DNA of 64,000 nucleotides from Falsirhodobacter flavus. Its GTDB lineage: Bacteria > Pseudomonadota > Alphaproteobacteria > Rhodobacterales > Rhodobacteraceae. The notes beneath the pieces are model-generated. The model did no database searches, was not told where the DNA came from, and was given only the letters and a program-made list of their open reading frames with translations. Position numbers and translations under genes: made by a program. The DNA is taken from positions 62,001-126,000 of the forward strand of contig JARWBI010000002.1 of the NCBI GenBank assembly GCA_029846755.1. The letters are read 5' to 3'. Positions 28,147-37,176 of the stretch are shown in pieces. How positions within the stretch are numbered: position 1 is the first letter of the stretch; every line of letters starts with the position of its first letter.

Positions 28147-28287
28147 ATGAAGCATTCCCTGATCCTTGCCTGCCTTCTGTGCCTTGCCTTCGCCCTGTCC
28201 GCCTGCGGCGTCGATGGCACGCCCACCGCGCCGAATGGCACGAAGCCGAATTTCCCCACCAGCGAACAGCTGGACATCAACCGCTAG
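28147..28287 (+). CDS. Small putative lipoprotein upstream of lysA
   Basis: A 46-residue protein with signal MKHSLILACLLCLAFALSAC (lipobox LSAC, Cys20) and a 26-residue Pro/Thr/Asn-rich mature tail (GVDGTPTAPNGTKPNFPTSE). It resembles the short lipoproteins often found before lysA in proteobacteria (LptM/YifL-like in position and size), which in Escherichia coli assist LPS-transport assembly. The match is by size, position and signal only. Confidence 0.6.
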   Translation: MKHSLILACLLCLAFALSACGVDGTPTAPNGTKPNFPTSEQLDINR

Positions 28288-28296
28288 GGCCGATCC

Positions 28297-29562
28297 ATGG
28301 ACCATTTCCTCTACCGCTCGGGCACGCTGCATGCCGAGGACGTGGCGCTGGCCGACATCGCCCGCACCGTCGGCACGCCGTTCTACTGCTATTCCACCGC
28401 CACGCTGACCCGCCATTACCAGCTGTTCACCGAAGCGTTGTCGCCGATGCCGCATCTGGTCTGTTTCGCGATCAAGTCGCTGTCGAACGTGGCTGTGCTG
28501 AAGACGCTGGGCAATCTTGGCGCGGGGATGGATGTGGTCTCGGGCGGGGAATACCTGCGCGCGAAGGCCGCGGGCGTTCCGGGGGAGCGGATCGTGTTTT
28601 CCGGCGTCGGCAAGACGCGGGACGAAATGCGTCTGGTGCTGGAAGGCGGCATCCGCCAGTTCAACGTGGAATCCGAGCCAGAGATGCGCGCGATTTCCGA
28701 AGTGGCCTCGGCGATGGGCGTAGTGGCTCCGATCACCATCCGCGTGAACCCCGACGTGGATGCCCGCACGCATGAGAAGATCGCAACGGGCAAGAAAGAA
28801 AACAAATTCGGCATCCCGATCGCCCGCGCGTCCGAGGTCTATGCCGAAGCCGCCCGCCTACCCGGCATCGAGGTGGTTGGCATCGACGTGCATATCGGCA
28901 GCCAGCTGACCGAGTTGGAGCCGTTCGAGCAGGCCTATCTGAAGGTCGCCGACCTGACCCGCCGCCTGCGGTCCGAGGGCCACGACATCCGCCGTCTGGA
29001 TCTTGGCGGCGGTCTTGGCATCCCCTATCAGCGATCCAACGAAGCCCCGCCGTTGCCGGTCGAATACGGCGCTCTCATCAAGCGCACGGTCGGCGATCTG
29101 GGCTGCGAGATCGAGATCGAGCCGGGCCGCCTGATTTCTGGCAATTCGGGCGTGCTGGTGTCGGGCGTGATCTATGTGAAAAACGGCGAGGGGCGGGATT
29201 TCCTGATCCTGGATGCCGCGATGAACGATTTGGTCCGCCCGTCGATGTATGGCGCGTGGCATGACATCGTGCCGGTCGAGGAACCCGCCCCCGCCGCCGA
29301 AAAGCAGGAATACGATGTCGTCGGCCCGGTCTGCGAGACGGGCGACACCTTCGCCAAAGCCCGTCCGCTGCCGAAACTGGCCGAAGGGGACCTTGTCGCC
29401 TTCCGCTCTGCCGGGGCCTACGGCGCAGTGATGGCGTCGGAATACAACACCCGCCCGCTGGTGCCCGAGGTGCTGGTGAACGGCGATCACTATGCCGTCA
29501 TTCGGGCGCGACCGACATTTGACGAAATCCTCGCACGCGATACGATACCGGAGTGGCTCTAA
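28297..29562 (+). CDS. lysA: Diaminopimelate decarboxylase
   Basis: PLP-dependent decarboxylation of meso-diaminopimelate to lysine. It has 421 residues. The PLP-binding Lys is in VCFAIKSLSNVAVLK (about residue 60). The HIGSQ motif is VHIGSQLTELEPF. The interdomain substrate motif is GPVCETGDTFAKAR, and YGAVMASEYNTRPL closes the active site. It lies nine bases after the small lipoprotein and fourteen before the DUF4175 gene, so it is probably in one operon. Confidence 0.96.
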   Translation: MDHFLYRSGTLHAEDVALADIARTVGTPFYCYSTATLTRHYQLFTEALSPMPHLVCFAIKSLSNVAVLKTLGNLGAGMDVVSGGEYLRAKAAGVPGERIVFSGVGKTRDEMRLVLEGGIRQFNVESEPEMRAISEVASAMGVVAPITIRVNPDVDARTHEKIATGKKENKFGIPIARASEVYAEAARLPGIEVVGIDVHIGSQLTELEPFEQAYLKVADLTRRLRSEGHDIRRLDLGGGLGIPYQRSNEAPPLPVEYGALIKRTVGDLGCEIEIEPGRLISGNSGVLVSGVIYVKNGEGRDFLILDAAMNDLVRPSMYGAWHDIVPVEEPAPAAEKQEYDVVGPVCETGDTFAKARPLPKLAEGDLVAFRSAGAYGAVMASEYNTRPLVPEVLVNGDHYAVIRARPTFDEILARDTIPEWL

Positions 29563-29575
29563 CCCCGCAGGTGGA

Positions 29576-31999
29576 ATGACCGAAAGCGATCAGACGCTGC
29601 GTCGACTGGCTTGGCCGATCCGGCTCACGCTGGCCGGCCTGTGGGCCGAACGGCTCCTGCGCGCTTTCTGGCCGCTGATCACGCTGGCGATGGCGACCTT
29701 GGCCGTGCTGGCCTTCGGGCTTCAGGACCGGATGCCGCTGGAGGCGCTTTGGGCATGGCTGGTGCTGACCGCGCTGGGCGGCGGCATCGCGCTGGTCTGG
29801 GGGCTACGGCAGTTCCGCAGGCCGCGCCGGACGGATGCGCTGGCGCGGCTGGATGCCGCCCTGCCCGGACGCCCGATTTCCGCGCTGAACGATACTCAAG
29901 CCATAGGCGCGACCGATCCGGCATCGCAAGCCGTCTGGGCTGCACATCGCCAGCGCATGGCCGAACGCGCGGCGGCGGCAAAGGCGGTGCGGCCCGATCT
30001 GCAACTCGCCTCGCGCGATCCTTTCGCGCTGCGCTATCTGGCGCTGACGGCGCTGGTGGTGGCGCTGATCTTCGGCTCGCTCTGGCGCGTCACGTCGATC
30101 ACGGGAACGCCCGTCGGCGGCGGACAAGTCGCGACCGGCCCGACATGGGAGGCGTGGGTCCAGCCCCCCGCCCATACCGGCAAGCCCTCGCTTTATCTGA
30201 ACGACATCACTGCCGCCGAATTCCCCGCCCCCGTGGGCAGCCGTGTCCAGATCCGGCTGTATGGCGAGGTGGGCGATCTGACGGTGGCAGAAACCGTGTC
30301 GGAACGGACCGAGGCGGCGACGGCTTCGGATCCGCAGCAGGAATTTCAGATCAACCGCTCCGGCACCCTATCGATCAATGGCGCGGGCGGGCAGGAATGG
30401 AGGATCATCGCCACACCCGATGCCCCGCCCACCATCGGATCGACCGCCGCGCTGCAGCGCGAGCCGAACGGCGAAATGCGCCTGCCTTTCGAGGCGGGCG
30501 ACGATTACGGCGTCACCGCCGCGCGCGCCGAGATCGCGCTGGACCTCCCTGCGGTGGACCGCCGCTTCGGCCTTGCCGCCGATCCCGAGCCGCGCGAGCC
30601 GGTGGTGCTGGACCTGCCGCTGCCGATCACCGGCAGCCGGACCGAGTTTTCCGAACTGCTGGTCGAGGATCTGTCGCAGCACCCCTTCGCCAACCTGCCA
30701 GTCACCATCCGCCTGAGCGCGACCGACGGCGCGGGCCAGACAGGCGCGTCCGAGCCGATGCACGTCACCCTGCCCGGTCGGCGGTTCTTCGACCCGCTGG
30801 CGGCGGCGCTGATCGAGATGCGGCGCGACCTTCTGTGGACCGCCGGGAATGCCGCGCGAACGGATCAGATGCTGAAGGCGCTGACCCACCGCCCCGAGGG
30901 GCTGTTCCGCAACGAGCGCGCCTTCCTGCGGTTGCGGGTGCTGATGCGCGATCTGGCGGCGAACCGCGACACACTGGCGGGAGAAAAGCGCGACGAGATT
31001 GCCGCCCAGCTTTGGGACATCGCCCTGCTGGTCGAGGAAGGCGATCTCGCATCCGCGATGGAGCAGATGCGCCGCGCGCAGGACCGGCTGGACGAGGCGA
31101 TCAAGAACGGGGCCGATCCGTCCGAGATCGAGGAGCTGATGAAGGAACTGCGCGAGGCCACGGACAACTACATCCGCGAGCTTGCCGAACAGGCCGAGCG
31201 CAATCCTGAACAGCAGCAGACGCAGGAAGGTCAGACGATGCAGCTGTCCGGCCAGCAGCTTCAGGACATGATGGATCAGCTTCAGAAGCTGATGGAAGAA
31301 GGCAAGATGGCCGAGGCCGCCGAGCTGATGGAGATGATGCGTCAGCTGATGGAGAACCTTCAGGTCACCCAAGGTCCCGGCGGGTCGGGCGGTCCGGGCC
31401 AGCAGGCGATGAAGGATCTGCAGGACACGCTGCGCGGCCAGCAGGGGCTGTCGGACGAAAGCTTCGACAACCTGCAGCGTGGCGACGGTCAGGGCGGCGA
31501 GGGTCTGGCGCAGCGCCAGCAGGAATTGCGCGACAAGCTGGACGGGCTGGACGGGCTGCCGGGCCAAGGATCGGAAAAGGGCGCCGAGGGGCAGCGTCAG
31601 CTTGACCGGGCCGGGCGCGCTATGGAAGACGCCGAACGCGCGCTGCGTGACGGCGATCTGTCCGGCGCGCTGGACAAGCAGGCCGAGGCGATGGACGCGA
31701 TGCGCGAGGGAATGCGCAACTTCGGCGAGGCCATGGCCGAGGAACAGGGCCAGCAAGGCCCCGGCGGCCAGCCGAATGGCGAACAGTTCGGACAGGCAAA
31801 CCCCGAGGGCCAGCGCGATCCGCTGGGCCGCGAGCCGGGAGAGTCGGGCCGCATCGGCTCGGACCGCAACATGCTGCAAGGGGAGGATGTCTATCGCCGC
31901 GCCGAGGAACTTCTGGACGAGATCCGCCGCCGGTCGGGCGAACAACAGCGCCCGACGGGAGAGTTGGACTACCTGCGCCGACTGTTGGACCTGTTCTGA
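29576..31999 (+). CDS. TIGR02302 / DUF4175 family large membrane protein
   Basis: An 807-residue protein. Two N-terminal membrane helices (about residues 34-53 and 58-76) and one near 155-175 anchor it; a long extracytoplasmic region follows, ending in a helical, Gln/Glu/Met-rich and Gly/Gln-rich segment (e.g. LQDMMDQLQKLMEEGKMAEA, then GPGGSGGPGQQ). This is the TIGR02302 family, common in alphaproteobacteria and of unknown role. ATG at 29576 is chosen since upstream codons overlap lysA. Confidence 0.85.
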   Translation: MTESDQTLRRLAWPIRLTLAGLWAERLLRAFWPLITLAMATLAVLAFGLQDRMPLEALWAWLVLTALGGGIALVWGLRQFRRPRRTDALARLDAALPGRPISALNDTQAIGATDPASQAVWAAHRQRMAERAAAAKAVRPDLQLASRDPFALRYLALTALVVALIFGSLWRVTSITGTPVGGGQVATGPTWEAWVQPPAHTGKPSLYLNDITAAEFPAPVGSRVQIRLYGEVGDLTVAETVSERTEAATASDPQQEFQINRSGTLSINGAGGQEWRIIATPDAPPTIGSTAALQREPNGEMRLPFEAGDDYGVTAARAEIALDLPAVDRRFGLAADPEPREPVVLDLPLPITGSRTEFSELLVEDLSQHPFANLPVTIRLSATDGAGQTGASEPMHVTLPGRRFFDPLAAALIEMRRDLLWTAGNAARTDQMLKALTHRPEGLFRNERAFLRLRVLMRDLAANRDTLAGEKRDEIAAQLWDIALLVEEGDLASAMEQMRRAQDRLDEAIKNGADPSEIEELMKELREATDNYIRELAEQAERNPEQQQTQEGQTMQLSGQQLQDMMDQLQKLMEEGKMAEAAELMEMMRQLMENLQVTQGPGGSGGPGQQAMKDLQDTLRGQQGLSDESFDNLQRGDGQGGEGLAQRQQELRDKLDGLDGLPGQGSEKGAEGQRQLDRAGRAMEDAERALRDGDLSGALDKQAEAMDAMREGMRNFGEAMAEEQGQQGPGGQPNGEQFGQANPEGQRDPLGREPGESGRIGSDRNMLQGEDVYRRAEELLDEIRRRSGEQQRPTGELDYLRRLLDLF

Positions 32000-32013
32000 G
32001 GGAGCGCCCCTCG

Positions 32014-32030
32014 GGGGGCATCGAGCCCCC
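32014..32030. terminator. Hairpin between DUF4175 and zinc-ribbon genes (convergent)
   Basis: GGGGGC / GCCCCC arms with loop ATCGA sit in the 52-base gap between converging stops, within a wider GAGCG/CGCTC pair. No T tract follows on either strand, so the terminator call is tentative. Confidence 0.4.
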
Positions 32031-32051
32031 GCTCGCGGCGGCTGCCGCGGG

Positions 32052-32735
32052 TCAGGAGCGGAGGGCGGCGCCGACCTGTCTGGCGAAATCCGCCAGCCTC
32101 TGCCGCCCGGCATCCACGAAGGACACGTAGTGCGACAGCGGATCGCGCAGTTCCGGCAGCGCATCGGCCAGACGCGGGGCGGAGACGTAGATGCCGGCGA
32201 CCAGCAGGAAGATGGTGATCGTGGCAAAGAACCCCAACCCAAAACCGCCCTTCGCGCGTGGGGCCGGGCGCAGCGAGGCCGCGACGTCAGGTTCGGCCCG
32301 CTGCGATTGGTGCGGTCTGGCGGCCTGGCGCGCATCGCCCTGCGGGACCGGATTGCGGGGCGGAGGGGGGGGCGGCTCCGCAGATCGCGCCTCGGGCGCG
32401 GGGGCTGGCAGAGGCTTCGGCGCGGCGATGCCCTCCTTGCGCCGTTCGGCCGTCTCGCGTTCCGCCTCTTGCCGCAGGAAGGCGCGGATGTCGTTCAGCG
32501 CGGGCGGGCGGGCCGGTTCCAGCTTCGGCTCCGGCATTGGGTCGCGCTTCGGCTCGGGCTCGGGTGCGCGGCGTTCCACGAACGGCTCGGGCGCGCCGAA
32601 GGGGCGTGCGGTGATCGGCGGATACTGGAACCAGCCATGGCCGCAGGCGGAACACTGGACATCGCGCCCTTCTTCGGGGACGGCGCTTTCATCGACCTCG
32701 TATTGCGCGCCGCACCCCGGGCAATTCAGCCGCAT
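32052..32735 (-). CDS. Zinc-ribbon (MJ0042-type) single-pass membrane protein
   Basis: A 227-residue protein. An N-terminal zinc ribbon with two CxxC pairs (CPGCGAQYEVDE and CSACGHGW) is followed by a Pro/Glu/Arg-rich linker of about 110 residues and one membrane helix near the C-terminus (FFATITIFLLVAGIYVS). The family is frequent in alphaproteobacteria; the role is unknown. It is divergent from ftsE, which may be a hint to an envelope function but no more. Confidence 0.82.
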   Translation of the reverse strand: MRLNCPGCGAQYEVDESAVPEEGRDVQCSACGHGWFQYPPITARPFGAPEPFVERRAPEPEPKRDPMPEPKLEPARPPALNDIRAFLRQEAERETAERRKEGIAAPKPLPAPAPEARSAEPPPPPPRNPVPQGDARQAARPHQSQRAEPDVAASLRPAPRAKGGFGLGFFATITIFLLVAGIYVSAPRLADALPELRDPLSHYVSFVDAGRQRLADFARQVGAALRS

Positions 32736-32853
32736 CGTTCCCGTCCCTCGTGGTTTGCGATGTTCTTAGCAACGAAGACCATGCTATCCAAGCCGTTGCA
32801 AGCACGACGTCCCTGCGGCAAGAGTGCAACCGAAACGCGTGCGGGAGAGCCCG

Positions 32854-33525
32854 GTGATTGCCTTTGACAACGTGGCCTACAGCTATGGCGGGGGGGAGCT
32901 TCTGTCCGAAGTCAGCCTGTCGCTGGCACCGGGCTCGTTCCACTTCCTGACGGGGCCGTCCGGGTCGGGAAAATCGACGCTGCTGAAACTGTGCTATGCC
33001 GAGCTTTTGCCGACGGCGGGGCAGATCACCATCTTCGACCGCGACGCGCGGGGGCTTTCGCGCGACGATGTGGCGCGGGTGCGGCGACGGATCGGGGTCG
33101 TGCATCAGGACTGCCAGTTTCTGGATCACCTGCCAGTCGCCACAAACGTGACGCTGCCGCTGGCCGTGACACGGCGCGAGACGTCCGCGCAGGATCTGGA
33201 GGATTTGCTGGCATGGGTCGGGCTGTCGCATCTGGCAGGCGCCATGCCGCCGGAATTGTCGGGGGGCGAGCGTCAGCGCGCCGCCGTCGCCCGCGCGGTC
33301 ATCATGTCGCCGGACGTTCTGCTGGCGGACGAGCCGACGGGGAACCTCGACTGGGAGATGTCGGTGCGGCTGCTGACATTGCTGGTGGAGTTGAACCGGA
33401 TGGGCAAGACCATCGTCATCGCCACGCATGACATGAACCTGATCCGCATGGCCAAGTCGCAGGTCGCAACGCGCGTGCTGCGGATCAAGGATCGGCGTGT
33501 GCAGCTTGCGGGGGCCGACCTGTGA
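32854..33525 (+). CDS. ftsE: Cell division ATP-binding protein FtsE
   Basis: ATPase of the FtsEX complex that drives periplasmic amidase activation during division. It has 223 residues. Walker A is GPSGSGKST, signature LSGGERQR, Walker B VLLADEPTGNLD, all intact. GTG at 32854 is preferred: GGGAGA lies just upstream and the protein then begins IAFDNVAYSYGGGELL like its relatives; an upstream GTG at 32824 would add ten unrelated residues. It overlaps ftsX by four bases. Confidence 0.95.
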   Translation: MIAFDNVAYSYGGGELLSEVSLSLAPGSFHFLTGPSGSGKSTLLKLCYAELLPTAGQITIFDRDARGLSRDDVARVRRRIGVVHQDCQFLDHLPVATNVTLPLAVTRRETSAQDLEDLLAWVGLSHLAGAMPPELSGGERQRAAVARAVIMSPDVLLADEPTGNLDWEMSVRLLTLLVELNRMGKTIVIATHDMNLIRMAKSQVATRVLRIKDRRVQLAGADL

Positions 33526-34418
33526 TCCGGTCGATCCTTGCAGACATGACGCCCGACCCCGCCGCCGACCGCGTGGTGCCGCCCACCGGGCATACGGCAT
33601 GGCTGACGCAGTTCACCGCCGGGGTCATGGCGTTTCTGGCCGTCTTTGCGCTGGCGCTGTCGATGGCGGCGGGGCGGCTTGCCGATCGGTGGGAGGATGC
33701 GCTGGCCCGCACGGCAACCATCCGCATTTCGGCCCCCGAGGATCAGATGCAGGTCCAGACCGAAGCAGTGCTGGCCCTGCTGTCAACGACGCCCGGCATT
33801 GCCGAAGCACGGGCGCTGAGCGACGACGAACAGCGCGCCCTGCTCGCCCCGTGGTTCGGCCCGGACCTGCCGCTGGACGAATTGCCGATACCCCGCCTGA
33901 TCGAACTGACCGAGGACGGCGAGGGATATGACAGCGAAGGGCTGCGGCAAAGGCTGGCCGCCGAGGCTCCGGGCGCGATCCTTGACGATCACGACCGCTG
34001 GCGCCGCCCGCTGGCCATTGCGGCGGGGCGGCTTCAGGCGCTGGGCTTTGGCGCGGTGGTGCTGATCCTGGCCGCGACGGGGGCGGTGATCTCGCTGGCG
34101 GCGAAAGCGTCGCTGGCATCCAACGATCAGGTGATCCGCGTGCTGCGCCAGATCGGGGCGCGCGACACCTATATCGCGCGAGCCTTCGTGCGGCGGTTCA
34201 CCCTGCGTGCGCTGTCGGGCGCGGCGGCGGGCACGCTCGCGGGGCTGGTGGTGCTGTGGCTGATGCCCTCGGGCGGGGATGCGGCGGGGTTCCTGACCGG
34301 CCTCGGCTTCGAGGGCTTCGGCTGGCTTTGGGCATGGACGCTGCCGATCCTGTCCGCCGCCATCGCCTTCGCCGCCACGCGCGCCACCGCCTTTGCGAAA
34401 TTGGGGACGATGCGATGA
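33522..34418 (+). CDS. ftsX: Cell division protein FtsX
   Basis: Membrane partner of FtsE, 298 residues. One helix follows a short cytoplasmic start (GVMAFLAVFALALSMAAG, about residues 27-45), then a periplasmic loop (about 50-160) and three further helices: LQALGFGAVVLILAATGAVI, LSGAAAGTLAGLVVLWLMP, and the C-terminal WAWTLPILSAAIAFAA. GTG start overlaps the ftsE stop (GTGA). The gene overlaps plsC by four bases. Confidence 0.93.
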   Translation: MIRSILADMTPDPAADRVVPPTGHTAWLTQFTAGVMAFLAVFALALSMAAGRLADRWEDALARTATIRISAPEDQMQVQTEAVLALLSTTPGIAEARALSDDEQRALLAPWFGPDLPLDELPIPRLIELTEDGEGYDSEGLRQRLAAEAPGAILDDHDRWRRPLAIAAGRLQALGFGAVVLILAATGAVISLAAKASLASNDQVIRVLRQIGARDTYIARAFVRRFTLRALSGAAAGTLAGLVVLWLMPSGGDAAGFLTGLGFEGFGWLWAWTLPILSAAIAFAATRATAFAKLGTMR

Positions 34419-35143
34419 TCCGCCGGATTTACCTGCTGCAATGGCTGCTCTCGCTGGTCTTCATCGTCCAGATGTATCTGGCGATGGCCGTGCTGGCGCT
34501 GGTCTTCACCCCCATTGCGATCTTCCGGCGCGAGGCGGCGATGGCCGCCTGCCAGAACTTCTGCCGCTGGGTGCGCTTTTCCCTGCGGGTGATCTGCGGG
34601 CTGCGGACCGAGGTGCGGGGCACGCCCCCCACCGGCGCGGCACTGGTTCCGGCCAAACATCAGAGCTTCCTCGACATCCTGCTCATCTTCGGCGCGATGG
34701 AGCAGCCGCGTTTCATCATGAAGCGGGAGCTGGTCTATGCCCCGATCCTTGGCTGGTATGCGCTGCGGGTCGGCTGCGTCCCCGTCTCGCGCGGCAAGCG
34801 GGGCGAGGCGATCAAGCGCATGATGGACCGCGTGCGCGAAGGGGCGGAACGCCCGGGGCAGCTTGTGATCTATCCCCAAGGCACGCGGGTCGCGCCGGGG
34901 GCCAAGCTGCCCTACAAGGTCGGCGCGGCGCTGCTTTATGCGCAGATGGGCGGGGCCTGCGTCCCGGTTGCCGCCAATGTCGGATTGTTCTGGCCGCGCC
35001 ACGGCATCTATCGCAAACCCGGGACGGCGGTGGTGGAGTTTCTGGCCCCCATCGAGCCGGGGCTGCCGCAGGGCATCTTCATGGAGCGGCTGGAGCGCAG
35101 CATCGAAACCGCATCCGACCGGCTGATGGCAGAGGCAAGATGA
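34415..35143 (+). CDS. plsC: 1-acyl-sn-glycerol-3-phosphate acyltransferase
   Basis: Acylates lysophosphatidate to phosphatidate at the inner membrane. It has 242 residues with an N-terminal membrane helix (YLAMAVLALVFTPIAIF). The catalytic HX4D motif is HQSFLD, and the acyltransferase block III appears as IYPQGTRVAPG, where most relatives have FPEGTR, so Glu is replaced by Gln. It is read with ftsEX and the next gene by four-base overlaps. Confidence 0.9.
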   Translation: MIRRIYLLQWLLSLVFIVQMYLAMAVLALVFTPIAIFRREAAMAACQNFCRWVRFSLRVICGLRTEVRGTPPTGAALVPAKHQSFLDILLIFGAMEQPRFIMKRELVYAPILGWYALRVGCVPVSRGKRGEAIKRMMDRVREGAERPGQLVIYPQGTRVAPGAKLPYKVGAALLYAQMGGACVPVAANVGLFWPRHGIYRKPGTAVVEFLAPIEPGLPQGIFMERLERSIETASDRLMAEAR

Positions 35144-35745
35144 AGAAGATCGACACGCTGGACGAGCTTCACGCCGCCTATGGCACCCCCGGACGCGCGG
35201 CAACCGAGAAGGTCACGGCGCGCCTGACCCCCGCCTATGCCGCGTGGATCGAGCGCAGCCAGTTCTGCATTCTGACCACCGTGGGGCCGGAGGGGACCGA
35301 CGGATCGCCCCGCGGCGACGACGGCCCGGTGGTGAGGGTTCTGGATCCCGAAACGCTGGCCATGCCCGACTGGAAGGGCAACGACCGCATCGACAGCCTG
35401 CGCAACATCGTGCGCGACGGGCGGTGCAGTCTGATGTTCATGGTGCCGGGGTCGAACAACGCGATGCGGGTGAATGCCGATGCCGTGGTGACGGCGGACG
35501 ATGCCCTACGGGAAAGTTTCGCGCATGGCGGGCTGCTGCCCCGCACGGTGATCGTCTTCCGCATCCGCGAGGTCTATTCCCAATGCGCGCGGGCGATGAT
35601 GCGGTCACGGCTCTGGTCGGGCGAGGATCGCTCGGCCGGTCTGCCCAGTGTCGGCGACATGATGAAGGATGCGACAGGGGGCAGCTTCGACGGGGCCACC
35701 TATGACGCGGAATGGGCGGCGCGTGCCGCCCGGACCATGTGGTGA
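35140..35745 (+). CDS. PPOX-type FMN-dependent flavoprotein (MSMEG_1061-like)
   Basis: A 201-residue pyridoxamine-5'-phosphate-oxidase-fold protein. The split-barrel FMN-binding region is recognisable: AWIERSQFCILTTVGPEG, GSPRGDDGP, and NIVRDGRCSLMFMVPG. The C-terminus CARAMMRSRLWSGEDR is typical of the MSMEG_1061 flavoprotein group. The reaction is unknown. Its TGA directly abuts the stop codon of convergent accA, with no intervening base. Confidence 0.85.
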   Translation: MKKIDTLDELHAAYGTPGRAATEKVTARLTPAYAAWIERSQFCILTTVGPEGTDGSPRGDDGPVVRVLDPETLAMPDWKGNDRIDSLRNIVRDGRCSLMFMVPGSNNAMRVNADAVVTADDALRESFAHGGLLPRTVIVFRIREVYSQCARAMMRSRLWSGEDRSAGLPSVGDMMKDATGGSFDGATYDAEWAARAARTMW

Positions 35746-36705
35746 TTACGCAGCCAGACCCTTGGTGCCCATGTCGAGGAACTTCTGACGGCGGTCCTTG
35801 ATCAGCGCCTCGGGCTTCTTGCCCGACAGCTCCTTCAGCATCGTCTCGATCGCCTTGCCGACCGCGTCGATGGCTTCGGACGGCGCACGCTGGGCACCGC
35901 CCATGGGTTCCTTGATGATGCGGTCGATCACGCCCAGCTTTTGCAGGTCCTGCGCGGTCAGACGCAGCGCCTCGGCCGCCTCGCGCATCTTCTCGGCATC
36001 TTTCCACAGGATCGACGCGCAGCCTTCGGGCGAGATCACGGAATAGACCGAATGTTCCAGCATCGCGACTCGGTTGGCGGCAGCGAAGGCGACCGCCCCG
36101 CCCGAGCCACCTTCACCGATGACGGTGGCGATGACCGGCACGCCGATTTCCAGGCATTTCTGGGTGGACCGGGCGATGGCCTCGGACTGGCCGCGTTCCT
36201 CGGCCCCCTTGCCCGGATAGGCGCCGGGCGTGTCGATCAGCGTGATGACCGGCAGGCCGAAACGGTCGGCCATGTCCATCAGGCGGATCGCCTTGCGATA
36301 GCCTTCAGGGCGGGCCATGCCGAAGTTCCGGTCGATCCGGCTTTTGGTGTCATGGCCTTTTTCATGGCCGATCACGACCACGGGCCGACCGTCGAACCGC
36401 GCAAGACCGCCCATGACCGCATGATCGTCGGCGAAGTTCCGGTCTCCCGCCAGCGGCGTGAACTCGGTGAACAGCTGCTCGATATAGTCTTTGCAATGCG
36501 GGCGTTCGGGGTGGCGGGCCACCTGCGTCTTCCGCCAGGCCGACAGATCCTTGTAAAGGTCGCGCAGCATCGTCTCGGCCTTGCGGTCCAGCGCGGCGGC
36601 TTCCTTTTCGACGTCCATCTCGGAATTGGCGCGGGCCAGCGCGCGAAGCTCCTCTGCCTTGCCTTCGATTTCGGCGAGGGGCTTTTCGAATTCAAGGTAA
36701 TTCAT
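35746..36705 (-). CDS. accA: Acetyl-CoA carboxylase carboxyltransferase subunit alpha
   Basis: Alpha chain of the carboxyltransferase that makes malonyl-CoA for fatty acid synthesis, with AccD. It has 319 residues. Family blocks: [20 protein letters not shown] at the N-terminus, [55 protein letters not shown] and [14 protein letters not shown], all present. It is a single gene with its own promoter in the 471-base region upstream. Confidence 0.97.
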   Translation of the reverse strand: MNYLEFEKPLAEIEGKAEELRALARANSEMDVEKEAAALDRKAETMLRDLYKDLSAWRKTQVARHPERPHCKDYIEQLFTEFTPLAGDRNFADDHAVMGGLARFDGRPVVVIGHEKGHDTKSRIDRNFGMARPEGYRKAIRLMDMADRFGLPVITLIDTPGAYPGKGAEERGQSEAIARSTQKCLEIGVPVIATVIGEGGSGGAVAFAAANRVAMLEHSVYSVISPEGCASILWKDAEKMREAAEALRLTAQDLQKLGVIDRIIKEPMGGAQRAPSEAIDAVGKAIETMLKELSGKKPEALIKDRRQKFLDMGTKGLAA

Positions 36706-36734
36706 GGCGCGCGTCCCTGATGGAATGTTCCGGC

Positions 36735-36763
36735 TATATGCCTTCCCGGAGCCGTCATTGCAA
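36735..36763 (-). promoter_or_regulatory. Candidate sigma-70 promoter of accA
   Basis: On the minus strand TTGCAA (36763-36758), a 17-base spacer, then CATATA (36740-36735), about 30 bases before the accA ATG. Both hexamers are near consensus for a housekeeping promoter. Confidence 0.5.
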
Positions 36764-36806
36764 CCGCGCCGCCTTCATCGTGGAAACCGACCCCCTTCAA
36801 CAGCAA

Positions 36807-36830
36807 CGCCCCGGAGCTTCCCCCGGGGCG
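36807..36830. promoter_or_regulatory. GC-rich hairpin upstream of accA promoter
   Basis: Perfect 8-bp arms CGCCCCGG and CCGGGGCG with loop AGCTTCCC. It lies in the divergent region, not after a gene end, so it is either a terminator remnant or part of a leader; there is no T tract. Confidence 0.35.
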
Positions 36831-36928
36831 CGCGTCCTCCCCTTTGCCACGATGGCCTCCCCGCCTATCGCGACCGGGTAAAGGGTTCGACGGGTGCCGA
36901 TGCCGTCGCGACTCAGACGTTGCCTGTT

Positions 36929-36946
36929 TTGACAGCGGTTTGTCAA
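36929..36946. promoter_or_regulatory. Palindrome, candidate operator for the dgc operon
   Basis: TTGACA-N6-TGTCAA perfect dyad about 230 bases before dgcN. Its left half also matches a -35 hexamer, though no good -10 was found 17 bases on. The spacing suits a dimeric regulator; no regulator gene is adjacent. Confidence 0.35.
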
Positions 36947-37038
36947 CGAGTCTTCACAGTTCTGTCATGGTCCTTTCGCACGGTCGAATCTTCGACACGG
37001 GAGCGACACCACGCACAAAGAAACCGGATGGATACGAT

Positions 37039-37050
37039 ATCTTCGAAGAT
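37039..37050. promoter_or_regulatory. 12-base perfect palindrome in the dgcN leader
   Basis: ATCTTCGAAGAT is self-complementary over 12 bases and lies 127 bases before the dgcN ATG. It could be a half of a regulator site or chance; nothing else supports it. Confidence 0.25.
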
Positions 37051-37176
37051 TCTTCTTTCGCTTGGGGCGAATTGTCCAGTTGCTTGCAGAAAAACCGTTC
37101 TGGAAGACTGCATTCGCGCAGGAATTCCGTTGCGTCATGGGTAGGGTTGAAGAAAGCCGCATAAAGGACCTCCCCC

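Larger units (their letters stand above)
36706..37176. other. Gene-free divergent region between accA and dgcN
   Basis: The only gene-free stretch longer than 300 bases. No conserved ORF is visible in either strand; the short open frames here have Arg/Ser/Pro-rich compositions. It contains a likely accA promoter, a GC hairpin (36807-36830), a TTGACA/TGTCAA palindrome (36929-36946) and a 12-base palindrome (37039-37050), described separately. From about 36900 to 37140 it looks more AT-rich than the flanking coding DNA, as expected of a control region. Confidence 0.7.

Noticed and set aside
30368-32335. A 655-codon open frame antisense to the DUF4175 gene
   Set aside because: Low-complexity Leu/His/Gln composition, no recognisable domain, overlaps two well-supported genes.
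36704-37164. Short open frames in the accA/dgcN intergenic region
   Set aside because: No ribosome-binding sites, no family similarity, compositions rich in Arg/Ser/Pro; better read as control DNA.
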